64,000 nucleotides of DNA from Hallerella sp963652365 (lineage in GTDB: Bacteria; Fibrobacterota; Fibrobacteria; Fibrobacterales; Fibrobacteraceae). The position numbers were made by a program, and so were the translations under genes. The stretch lies in NCBI GenBank assembly GCA_963652365.1, contig CAVJTH010000004.1, positions 1 through 64,000 on the forward strand, given 5' to 3'. The notes beneath the pieces are model-generated. The model worked only from the letters and a program-made list of their open reading frames with translations. It did not search any database and was not told the DNA's origin. This document shows, one piece after another, positions 51,876-59,541 of this stretch. Numbering within the stretch: position 1 is the first letter of the stretch; every line of letters begins with the position of its first letter.

Positions 51876-51884
51876 GCATGCGCT

Positions 51885-54596
51885 ATGAAGGAAGTTTCGA
51901 AAAAAGCGAAAAGGGCGAAAAAGGACGACAAGGCGGATTCCCGGTCGCTTCGACGTCTTTCCGGGGTTCTGCTCCTTGTCTTCGGCGTCTTTCTCCTGGT
52001 CGCGCTGGTGTCCTTTATCGGCAGCGAACGGAACTGGCTCGGTCCGATTTTCGGCAAGGCTTTTCCGGAAACGGTTCTCTACGTCCTTGGAAAGTTTTCG
52101 GCGACGCTCCTCGCCGTCACGGCGGCCTTGTCGGGTGTGCGTCTCCTGCTTTCCGGCGGCTTTCCCCGGTTTTCTCGCGTCTGCATCGGATTTTCGTCCC
52201 TGACCGTTCTCTGTCCGCTCCTGTTCGCCATCGCTTCGACTTTTTCCGCGCCGCTTTCGCTTGGAAAGGAAGCTCTCTACGGGGCGGGGGGTCGGCTTGG
52301 ATTCTTCATGGTCCAGAGCCTTGTCTGGCCCGTGTTCGGAAAGGACAACGCTCTCTTCCCGTTTCTTCTTCTCTTGGCGATCTTCCTCGCGATCGTCGTC
52401 ATCCTTTTCGGTCTTCGCCTTTCGCACTTCGCGTTCCTGAAAACGCCCTTTGTCCTTTTGGCGAAATCCTGGAACGCATGCCGGGCCTTGCGGGAAAAGA
52501 GAAAGGCCGTGCCGGAGAAGCCTCTTTCGCAAGACAGGTCCCTGGAAAGGGCGAAGGAGAAGGCGCGCAAGGCGAAGGATGCGGACTGGAAAAGCGACTA
52601 CACGATCTATGACGGCAAGGCGAAGCCGTTCCGCGGACCGGTCGGCGCGTTTGACGAAACGATTCCCGTTCTGGACGCGAAAGAGGACAGACTGCCTTCC
52701 GCCCCTGCACCCGATGCGCAGGACTGTTCCAACGTCGCACTGCACGAAATCGAGGAGAAGGAGCGCTACCTGAGGGAAAACGAGAAACGTCTGGGCGCCC
52801 TGGAAGTTCGGGCGCTTCGCGACGAAATCGCCCATCTGCGCCAAGTCCAGCAAATGAACGACTGGGAGAACAATCGCCGTACGCGTCCCTCCATCCAGGG
52901 CATTGTGGAACGCTCGGAAGTCGAACCCGGCGAAGTCGCCATGTCGAAACCTGTCCCCAGCGAAAATCCTTTCGCAAGCGATTCTTTCGCGGTCGATCCG
53001 AACGGAACGCTCGTGCCGGACGATGCGGTTCCCGCGCAAGAAGACGCTCCCGCAGAAAGCGCAGCGGACGAAGCGTCGGAAACGGTGGAGCTTTCCGAGG
53101 CGCCGATCGCGCAATACGACGATTACGCCATTCCGCAGGTTTCGGACATTCTTTCCGAACCTCCCGAACAGAAGCCCGACTACACGGAAGAGGAGCTCGA
53201 AAAGATCGGTCACCAGCTCGAAGAGCAGCTCGAAAACTTCAAGGTGAAGGGAAAGGTGCTGGGCATTTCGACGGGACCGATGATTACGCGCTTCGAAGTG
53301 GAGCCAGGGCCGGGGGTCAAGGTTTCCAAGTTCGCGTCCCTTCACGAAGATCTCGCGCTTGCGCTCAAGGCGAAATCCATCCGGATTCTCGCGCCGATTC
53401 CCGGAAAGTCGCTAGTCGGCGTGGAAGTCCCGAACCGGAAGCTCCAGACGGTCTATTGCCGCGACATTTTCGAAAGTTCCGCGTTCGAGCCCAAGCCGGA
53501 CAAGCTGATCATCGCGCTGGGCAAGGACATCACGGGAAATCCCTACACGATGGATCTCTGCCGCGCGCCACACGTTCTTATCGCGGGCCAGACCGGTTCC
53601 GGCAAGTCGGTCTGCATCAACACTATCATGGCGAGCCTCCTTTTCAGCAAGACTCCCGACGAACTCCGCATGATCCTGGTCGATCCGAAAGTGGTCGAAC
53701 TGAAGCTGTACGAGAACATTCCGCATCTGCTCGCGCCCGTGGTGACCCAGCCCGACCAGGCGGTGAGCGCGCTCAAGTGGGCGTGCGTCGAAATGGACCG
53801 TCGCTACGAGGAACTCGCTAAGTGGAAAGTCCGGAACCTGGTGGGCTACAACCAGAAGCGGAACGAGCAGCTCGAAAGCCCGGACCTGCCGGCGGAAAAG
53901 ATGGAAAACATGCCCTACATCGTCATCGTGGTCGATGAGCTTGCCGACTTGATGATGGTCGCGGGAAAGGAAGTGGAAAAGTATATCGCCCGGATTGCCC
54001 AGAAGGCCCGCGCAGTCGGGATTCATCTGGTTATCGCGACGCAGCGCCCCTCGGTAAACGTCATCACGGGTCTCATCAAGGCGAATCTTCCCGCGCGCAT
54101 CAGCTTCAAGGTCGCGTCCCAGGTAGATTCCCGGACGGTGATGGACCGCGCCGGGGCGGAAAAGCTTCTCGGTCGCGGCGACATGCTCTATCGTTCGGGA
54201 GAAGATCCGGAACCCAGCCGCGTTCACGGCGGATTCCTGACCGACGAAGAGGTGGAACGGCTGGCAGACGCCTGCGCAAACCAGAACGTCCACTACGAAC
54301 GTCTCGAAACGTTCGACATCGACGATCCGTCGGAAGCGGACGAGGAAGGGGAAAACGGCGAATCCTTCGGCGGAAAGATCGACAAGCTCGCCCTCGATGT
54401 CGCGCGCTACGGAATCGAGCGCGGTTCGCTTTCGACGTCGGAAGTGCAAAGGCATTTTTCGGTGGGATTTTCCCGGGCGGGTAAAATCGTGGACCAGCTG
54501 GAACGGCTGAACATCTGCGGACCGAAGAACGGTTCGAAGCCTCGCGCGATGCTGGTGAACGACGAACAGGCGCTTTACGACAGATGGCCCCGCTAG
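51885..54596 (+). CDS. ftsK: DNA translocase FtsK/SpoIIIE
   Basis: A 903-residue septal motor that clears and aligns chromosome termini at division. Four membrane helices lie in the first 190 residues. A charged linker runs to about 420. The motor has the beta domain (GPMITRFEVEPGPGVKVSKF), Walker A GQTGSGKSVCI (K574), Walker B YIVIVVDELADLMMV and ATQRPSVNVITG. A winged-helix gamma domain (VQRHFSVGFSRAGKIVDQLE) ends it. It heads a run of overlapping genes to 59048. The methyltransferase gene overlaps its end by 13 bp. Confidence 0.96.
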   Translation: MKEVSKKAKRAKKDDKADSRSLRRLSGVLLLVFGVFLLVALVSFIGSERNWLGPIFGKAFPETVLYVLGKFSATLLAVTAALSGVRLLLSGGFPRFSRVCIGFSSLTVLCPLLFAIASTFSAPLSLGKEALYGAGGRLGFFMVQSLVWPVFGKDNALFPFLLLLAIFLAIVVILFGLRLSHFAFLKTPFVLLAKSWNACRALREKRKAVPEKPLSQDRSLERAKEKARKAKDADWKSDYTIYDGKAKPFRGPVGAFDETIPVLDAKEDRLPSAPAPDAQDCSNVALHEIEEKERYLRENEKRLGALEVRALRDEIAHLRQVQQMNDWENNRRTRPSIQGIVERSEVEPGEVAMSKPVPSENPFASDSFAVDPNGTLVPDDAVPAQEDAPAESAADEASETVELSEAPIAQYDDYAIPQVSDILSEPPEQKPDYTEEELEKIGHQLEEQLENFKVKGKVLGISTGPMITRFEVEPGPGVKVSKFASLHEDLALALKAKSIRILAPIPGKSLVGVEVPNRKLQTVYCRDIFESSAFEPKPDKLIIALGKDITGNPYTMDLCRAPHVLIAGQTGSGKSVCINTIMASLLFSKTPDELRMILVDPKVVELKLYENIPHLLAPVVTQPDQAVSALKWACVEMDRRYEELAKWKVRNLVGYNQKRNEQLESPDLPAEKMENMPYIVIVVDELADLMMVAGKEVEKYIARIAQKARAVGIHLVIATQRPSVNVITGLIKANLPARISFKVASQVDSRTVMDRAGAEKLLGRGDMLYRSGEDPEPSRVHGGFLTDEEVERLADACANQNVHYERLETFDIDDPSEADEEGENGESFGGKIDKLALDVARYGIERGSLSTSEVQRHFSVGFSRAGKIVDQLERLNICGPKNGSKPRAMLVNDEQALYDRWPR

Positions 54597-55552
54597 AACG
54601 CGAAAAGCGGAAATCCCCGCGGAACAGGACGCTTTCCCTCTCGGCTTCGGAGCGCGAGCTTTTTTCCGCACGGCTTCTCGACGCGTCGGACGAAAGGGAG
54701 TTCTCGCTCGGGAACGTGCTCGACAGGACAATTCTCGGGGACACGTATCGGGTTCTTCCGAAGCTTCCGTCGGAAATGGCGGACCTCGTGATTGTCGATC
54801 CTCCGTACAACCTCTTCAAGAATTTTGGAGGATTGCGCTTTTCGTCGATGCCCGATGCCGAATACGAAAGCTATCTGGACTCCTGGATGGGAGAACTGGT
54901 CCGAATCCTGAAAAAGGACGGTTCGCTCTACGTATGCGGCGACTGGAAGTCTTCCGGTGCCATCCAGCGTTCGATTTCGCGCCGATTGACGGTCTTGAAC
55001 CGCATCACCTGGGGCCGCGAAAAGGGCCGCGGAGCCAAGGCGAACTGGAAGAATTCCATGGAGGACATCTGGTTTGCCGTGAAGGATCCCCGGAACTATC
55101 GCTTCGATCTGGACGCGGTCCGCATGCGTCGCCGGGTCATCGCTCCATACAGGCAGAATGGAAGTCCAAAGGACTGGCAGGAATCGGAAGAGGGAAATTT
55201 CCGCGATACGGCGCCTTCGAACTTCTGGGACGACATCAGCGTCCCCTTCTGGAGCATGCCGGAAAACACGGACCATCCGACGCAAAAGCCCGAAAAGCTT
55301 GTCGCGAAGCTCGTACTCGCCTCTTCGGAAAAGGGCGATCTCGTCTTCGACCCGTTCCTTGGCAGCGGAACGACGAGCGTCGTCGCGAAAAAGCTCGGGC
55401 GTCATTACGCGGGAATCGAGCAAAACCTGGAATACGCCTGCCTTTGCGAAAAGAGACTTGAACGCGCAGAAAGCGATGCTTCCATCCAGGGATTTTTTGA
55501 CGGGGTCTTTTGGGAACGCAATTCCCTGCGGGAGCGGAAATGCGGAAAGTAG
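54584..55552 (+). CDS. Orphan DNA N6/N4-methyltransferase, beta class
   Basis: A 322-residue methyltransferase. The catalytic DPPY motif (D72-Y75, VIVDPPYNLFKNFGG) precedes the SAM-binding DPFLGSGTTS (D256), the order of the beta class that includes CcrM and M.HinfI. HPTQKPEKLVAKLVLAS is the usual motif before it. No restriction endonuclease gene flanks it; it lies inside the ftsK operon and overlaps both neighbours by 13 bp. DPPY favours adenine N6 methylation; the target site cannot be read from sequence. A regulatory or cell-cycle role is inference. Confidence 0.9.
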   Translation: MAPLEREKRKSPRNRTLSLSASERELFSARLLDASDEREFSLGNVLDRTILGDTYRVLPKLPSEMADLVIVDPPYNLFKNFGGLRFSSMPDAEYESYLDSWMGELVRILKKDGSLYVCGDWKSSGAIQRSISRRLTVLNRITWGREKGRGAKANWKNSMEDIWFAVKDPRNYRFDLDAVRMRRRVIAPYRQNGSPKDWQESEEGNFRDTAPSNFWDDISVPFWSMPENTDHPTQKPEKLVAKLVLASSEKGDLVFDPFLGSGTTSVVAKKLGRHYAGIEQNLEYACLCEKRLERAESDASIQGFFDGVFWERNSLRERKCGK

Positions 55553-56433
55553 GCGTTCCATGGCCGCATTCTCCGGCGCCAAGGGAGCCGGGCATCCACG
55601 TGATCCCGGACCAGCCTCTCGACGAGCTCGTACCGTTCATCGACTGGTTCTTTCTTTTTTACGCGTGGCGCATTCCCGGAAAGTTTCCCGAACTTCTGGA
55701 AGGGGATTCCCCGAAAGCGGAAGAGGCGCGAAGGCTCTATCGCGACGCGAGGAACCTTCTGGAGCGCGCGATCGAGAATCGCTGGATCGAGGCGCGCGGC
55801 ATCTATGGAATCTTTCCCGTGAAGCGCGAGGGCGAGAGCGTCACGCTCTTTTCGGAACATGGGAAGTTCCGCTTCGAGTTTTTGCGCGAACAGGAAGTTA
55901 GAGAGGGAATCTGCCGACATCGCTCGCTTGTGGACTTCCTTTCGCCAAATTCGGAAGATTACATGGGCCTCTTCGCGGTTTCCGCGGGCTTTGGGATCCA
56001 GAAGCAGGCGGAAGCGTTCAAAAAAGCGGGGGACGACTATTCGGCGATACTCCTCGGCTCGATCGGCGGACGTCTGACGGAAGCCTTTTCCGAAAGGCTT
56101 TTCCTGGACATGATGAAGAACGCCTGGGGATACCTGCCGGAAGGCTCTGCGCCTTTTGGAATCCGACCCGCGCCCGGATACCCGGCGTGTCCCGACCATT
56201 CGGAAAAGCTCGGCATCTGGAACGCGATGCGCGTGAAGGAAAACACCGGAATGGAACTTTCGGATTCCTGGATGATGGTTCCCGAAAATTCGACGTGCGG
56301 CTACTACTTCGCCCATCCGATGAGCGAATACTTTTCCGTCGGAAAAATCGCGGAGGACCAGCTTTCGGAATACGCGAAGCGAAAAGGCTGGTCGCTCGAA
56401 ACGACCCGCCGCCTGCTGCAAGCCCGGGATTAG
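55540..56433 (+). CDS. Stand-alone methionine synthase reactivation (SAM-binding) domain protein
   Basis: A 297-residue protein matching the C-terminal activation domain of MetH over its length. FIDWFFLFYAWRIPGKFP, ARGIYGIFPVKREGE and FAVSAGFG correspond to the domain's N-terminal half. RPAPGYPACPDHSEK (R209 on) is the SAM-binding signature, and MMVPENSTCGYYFAHP, YFSVGKIAEDQ and YAKRKGWS complete it. In the fused enzyme this domain remethylates oxidised cobalamin with SAM and flavodoxin. It supplies what the metH product at 41963 lacks. It starts at ATG 55540, 13 bp inside the methyltransferase gene. Confidence 0.93.
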   Translation: MRKVGVPWPHSPAPREPGIHVIPDQPLDELVPFIDWFFLFYAWRIPGKFPELLEGDSPKAEEARRLYRDARNLLERAIENRWIEARGIYGIFPVKREGESVTLFSEHGKFRFEFLREQEVREGICRHRSLVDFLSPNSEDYMGLFAVSAGFGIQKQAEAFKKAGDDYSAILLGSIGGRLTEAFSERLFLDMMKNAWGYLPEGSAPFGIRPAPGYPACPDHSEKLGIWNAMRVKENTGMELSDSWMMVPENSTCGYYFAHPMSEYFSVGKIAEDQLSEYAKRKGWSLETTRRLLQARD

Positions 56434-56444
56434 CGAAATCTTGC

Positions 56445-56450
56445 TATATT
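56445..56450 (+). promoter_or_regulatory. -10 element of the 56458 gene, leaderless type
   Basis: TGCTATATT (extended -10, TATATT at 56445-56450) ends 7 nt before the ATG at 56458. It lies in the only gap of the ftsK gene run, so it could be an internal promoter. Confidence 0.5.
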
Positions 56451-56457
56451 GAAAACG

Positions 56458-56871
56458 ATGGTTGCTGTTTCTTCATACCTGCTGATTTTCGCCTCGGTCG
56501 CCCTTTTCGGATACAATCTCGCGGGCTTTGTCGAAAATTTCGGGAGGCTCGAAAAGAAGGTGGGCGATTACCGCAAGATGCTCCTGGAATGCGACACGTC
56601 GCTTTCCTGCGCTCGTCGGGTGAACGCGATCCAGAACGCCTTGATGCTTTTCGGGTATGCGGCGGTCGCCTATCTCGCCGGATTTTCCAACTGGGTACTT
56701 GCGCTCGTTCTCGTCAAGTTCTCCACGACCTGTTTTCTCTCGGACTGGATGCATCGGGAGATTTCGCGGCGGGACAGCTCGCTGTCGCGGACTTTCTACG
56801 TCTTCCACAAGATAGATTCCCTGCTGAACGGGATCCTCTGCGCCTTTGTGCTTCTCGCGCTTGTCCTATGA
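56458..56871 (+). CDS. Small polytopic membrane protein of unknown function
   Basis: A 137-residue protein with hydrophobic segments at about 5-24, 58-76, 78-95 and 115-136. A polar loop with LECDTSLSCARR (two Cys) lies between the first and second. I do not recognise the family. ATG 56458 is preferred over an in-frame TTG at 56449. Its TGA overlaps the next ATG (ATGA), so it is co-translated with the barrel protein that follows. Confidence 0.75.
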   Translation: MVAVSSYLLIFASVALFGYNLAGFVENFGRLEKKVGDYRKMLLECDTSLSCARRVNAIQNALMLFGYAAVAYLAGFSNWVLALVLVKFSTTCFLSDWMHREISRRDSSLSRTFYVFHKIDSLLNGILCAFVLLALVL

Positions 56872-57404
56872 AATGGCGGATTCTCTTTCTTGTGCTATTC
56901 CTCGCTTCGCTCGCCAGCGCGCAGAAGCTGCCCTTTATCGTCGGAGGCGTCGCGGAAACCGCCTACGGAGTCCTCGACGACGGTTCGGACGGCGCGGGAT
57001 TCAACCGGATGACGCCCTTTGTCGGCGCATGGGTACGCGGCATCGGCTATCTTCGGGTAGGCTACGGGCTTTACGACTATTCCCGGACGGACGCTCGGGG
57101 AGACCGTCTTTCGGTTCGCTCCCGCGCGCTCAACGGGACGCTCGGCGTGTCGCTGGGGTCTCCGGAAAGGCCTTACCTCATCGGTTCGTTTACGCGCGCC
57201 AAGACGCTTTCGAACGTGGGCGATGTCACCTGGAACGAGTGGGGCGTCGGCGGCGGCGCGACATTCCAGATCCTTCCAACCGCGGCTTTCGTCACGGAAC
57301 TCGAATACCGCTGGATTCTTTCCCACTACAATCCTGTCGAGGATGAACGCGTTCGCGGAACTCGCCTGCAATTCAACTTCGGTTTTGTCATCTATGTCTA
57401 TTAA
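56868..57404 (+). CDS. Small outer-membrane beta-barrel protein
   Basis: A 178-residue protein with a signal peptide (MKWRILFLVLFLASLASA). Alternating strands follow, such as RGIGYLRVGYGLYDYS and TFQILPTAAFVTELEYRW, and the C-terminus is FNFGFVIYVY, a terminal aromatic typical of barrels inserted by BamA. Size suggests eight strands. Function unknown. It overlaps the upstream gene by 4 bp and nadD by 11 bp. Confidence 0.75.
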   Translation: MKWRILFLVLFLASLASAQKLPFIVGGVAETAYGVLDDGSDGAGFNRMTPFVGAWVRGIGYLRVGYGLYDYSRTDARGDRLSVRSRALNGTLGVSLGSPERPYLIGSFTRAKTLSNVGDVTWNEWGVGGGATFQILPTAAFVTELEYRWILSHYNPVEDERVRGTRLQFNFGFVIYVY

Positions 57405-58029
57405 AACGGTTGCCATCTTTGGCGGCGCTTTCGACCCGGTCCATCTCGACCATGTACGCCTTTCGAAACTTTGCCTCGACCTGAACCTCTGCGACGAACT
57501 CTGGTTTCTCCCGAGCCCGGACCGCTGGGACAAGAAGCTGTTCGCCTCCGCGGAAGACCGCCTCGCGATGCTCGATCTCGTCGTAGGGGAAGACCCGCGC
57601 ATCCGCGTTTCGGAAATGGAACTGAACATGGGCGACTATCGCGGCTCCTACGTGACGATGAAAAAGCTCCGCTTGGCGCATCCCGACGTAAACTTTCGCC
57701 TGCTTGTCGGCGCGGACAGTTACGAAGGCATTCCGCACTGGCGCGATCCGCTGCATTTTTACGGGACCGAGTTCAACGGGGAACGGCTCCTGAAGGAATT
57801 CGAGCTGATAGTCTTTGAACGCCGGGGAGTTTCCAGGCCGGATGCCGCCGCACATCGGGAAAAAGGCTTCGCGCCGATGTTCTGGGTCGGAAGGGAAAAC
57901 GGATTCGACGGAAGGTTTGCCAGCCGGGACATTCGCAAGGAACTCCTCTTCGGCATGGGAAAATGCCCCGAAGGCCTCGATCCGAAAGTCTTCGCCTACA
58001 TCCGGGAAAAGGGGCTCTACCGCCTATGA
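57394..58029 (+). CDS. nadD: Nicotinate-nucleotide adenylyltransferase
   Basis: A 211-residue nucleotidyltransferase that makes nicotinate adenine dinucleotide in NAD synthesis. The N-terminal GGAFDPVHLDH is the GxFDPxHxGH motif with Asp in place of the last Gly. LLVGADSYEGIPHW and the C-terminal FASRDIRKELLFG (usually SSTxIR) are further signatures. The ATG at 57394 lies 11 bp inside the barrel gene. The motif deviations are modest, but the related phosphopantetheine enzymes are less likely by length. Confidence 0.88.
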   Translation: MSIKTVAIFGGAFDPVHLDHVRLSKLCLDLNLCDELWFLPSPDRWDKKLFASAEDRLAMLDLVVGEDPRIRVSEMELNMGDYRGSYVTMKKLRLAHPDVNFRLLVGADSYEGIPHWRDPLHFYGTEFNGERLLKEFELIVFERRGVSRPDAAAHREKGFAPMFWVGRENGFDGRFASRDIRKELLFGMGKCPEGLDPKVFAYIREKGLYRL

Positions 58030-59048
58030 GCGCGGTTCCGAAAACCATGCTCTTCGAAAGCGTCGTGCGGAACGAGGAGCGCGGGAAAAGCCTTCTCGAC
58101 ATGCTCTCGGGGCGCTTCACGTATCATTCGAAAGAGGAGTGGCAAAAAAGGATTTCCGACGGGCTTGTCACGCGGAACGGAACGCCCGCCGCTTCGGAAG
58201 ACGCGCTTTCTCCCGGGGACCGCGTCACCTATCGGGTCGAGAACTATTCGGAACCGGAAGTTCCCACCGACTTCGAAACGCTTTACGCCGACGACGAGTT
58301 CCTGGTCCTTTCGAAGCCCGCGGGAATTCCCGTGCACCATACCGGCCGGATCTTTTACAACACGTTCACGGGCGTTGTCCGGAGAGCTTTCGAAAACGAG
58401 GAAATCTCGCCGATGCACAGGCTCGACCGCGATACGGGCGGCGTCATGCTCCTCGCCCGCGACAGGGACACGGCAAGGCGCTTCGAGAAATCCCTGGAGC
58501 ACATCCTTCTCCGAAAGATCTACGTGGCGATCGTCCGCGGAGAATTTCCCGACGGCGACGTTGTCTGCGAACAGCCCCTGCGCGAAGATCCGTCGAGCGA
58601 CATCCGGATTCGCATGTTTCCCCGGGATGACGGCAAGCCCTGCAAGACCGTCTTTCGGCGAATCGCCGTTCTGGAAGGGGAATCGGAAAGGTTCTCCGTT
58701 CTCGCCGCGGAACTCTTTACCGGAAGAAAGCACCAGATCCGTGCGCACCTCGCCTTTCTCGGCTTTCCGATCGTCGGCGACAAGCTCTATTCCCATGACG
58801 GAGCTTTCTACAGGAAGCAGGCGCGCGACCATTTTCTTTCCGAAGACGACTATCGGATTCTCGGAGCGCGCAGCCAGATGCTCTTCGCCTATTTTGCGCT
58901 GATCCGGATTCCGGGAAGGGAGGCCGCATGGATGCATCCTTCGAGGCTTTCGCCCGAAATGGAAGCGCTTCTCGGCAAGATGGATCCGGAAACCTGGAAC
59001 CGATTCTGGAAAACGCTCCGGGAAGGTCCGGCCTTGGGCGCGAAATGA
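58026..59048 (+). CDS. RluA-family pseudouridine synthase (RluC/RluD-like)
   Basis: A 340-residue enzyme. An S4-like RNA-binding domain is at the N-terminus (about 15-75). The catalytic domain has LSKPAGIPVHHTG and PMHRLDRDTGGVMLLAR, with catalytic D134, and TGRKHQIRAHLAFLGFPIVGD. It isomerises uridine in rRNA or tRNA; the target is not clear from sequence. ATGA overlap with nadD fixes the start at 58026. It is the last gene of the ftsK run. Confidence 0.93.
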   Translation: MSAVPKTMLFESVVRNEERGKSLLDMLSGRFTYHSKEEWQKRISDGLVTRNGTPAASEDALSPGDRVTYRVENYSEPEVPTDFETLYADDEFLVLSKPAGIPVHHTGRIFYNTFTGVVRRAFENEEISPMHRLDRDTGGVMLLARDRDTARRFEKSLEHILLRKIYVAIVRGEFPDGDVVCEQPLREDPSSDIRIRMFPRDDGKPCKTVFRRIAVLEGESERFSVLAAELFTGRKHQIRAHLAFLGFPIVGDKLYSHDGAFYRKQARDHFLSEDDYRILGARSQMLFAYFALIRIPGREAAWMHPSRLSPEMEALLGKMDPETWNRFWKTLREGPALGAK

Positions 59049-59121
59049 GCGCCTTGGAACGGAAAACCGGGAGAATCGGGGAAATAACCAGGAAAGGCTT
59101 CGTGAATCCGTTCGATTTTTC

Positions 59122-59253
59122 TACATTTAGCGACAAGTAGTTGCGTTTTGCCTTGGATTTGCAGACCAGAATCGCCAAATTCCACTGGGTGCAGGCAGAA
59201 AAGAGGCTTAAAGTAATTCGTTCACATAAAACCAAAAGGAAATGGACGGCAAT
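59122..59253 (+). promoter_or_regulatory. Promoter and leader of rpsO
   Basis: TACATT at 59122-59127 is a likely -10 element. About 120 nt of untranslated leader would follow, with AAAAGGAAA about 12-19 nt before the ATG at 59254. In other bacteria S15 binds its own leader to repress translation; I cannot fold this one reliably. Confidence 0.35.
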
Positions 59254-59526
59254 ATGGCTACCATTACAAAAGAAAAAGTTCAGGAACTCACCGCCAAGTT
59301 TGGCGCAAACGAAAAAGACTCGGGAAACGTCCGCGTCCAGATCGCGATTCTCACGGAAAGGATCAAGAATCTGACGGAACACGCCAAGATTCACAAGAAG
59401 GACTTTCACTCTCTCCGCGGCATGAGCATGATGGTCGCGAAGCGCAAGAATCTTCTCAAGTTCTATGAACGGCAGGACATCAACGCCTGCCGCCAGCTGA
59501 TCAAGGATCTGGGTCTCCGCGGTTAA
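59254..59526 (+). CDS. rpsO: 30S ribosomal protein S15
   Basis: A 90-residue 16S-binding protein. It has DSGNVRVQIAILTERIKNLTEH and HKKDFHSLRGMSMMVAKRKNLLKF, both S15 signatures. I start it at ATG 59254 (MATITKEKV) by family length; an in-frame ATG at 59242 would add four residues. pnp follows after 15 bp, the widespread rpsO-pnp arrangement. Confidence 0.95.
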   Translation: MATITKEKVQELTAKFGANEKDSGNVRVQIAILTERIKNLTEHAKIHKKDFHSLRGMSMMVAKRKNLLKFYERQDINACRQLIKDLGLRG

Positions 59527-59541
59527 TTCGAAGGATTGCTT

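Noticed and set aside
48749..51888. Very long frames of 1037 codons (minus) and 792 codons (plus) over the cyclase gene
   Set aside because: The CHASE2 cyclase occupies this DNA in another frame with all catalytic motifs; the others are compositional shadows.
54584..55552. DNA methyltransferase as part of a restriction-modification or defence island
   Set aside because: Neighbours are ftsK, a MetH domain, envelope proteins and nadD. There is no endonuclease, helicase or toxin gene nearby.
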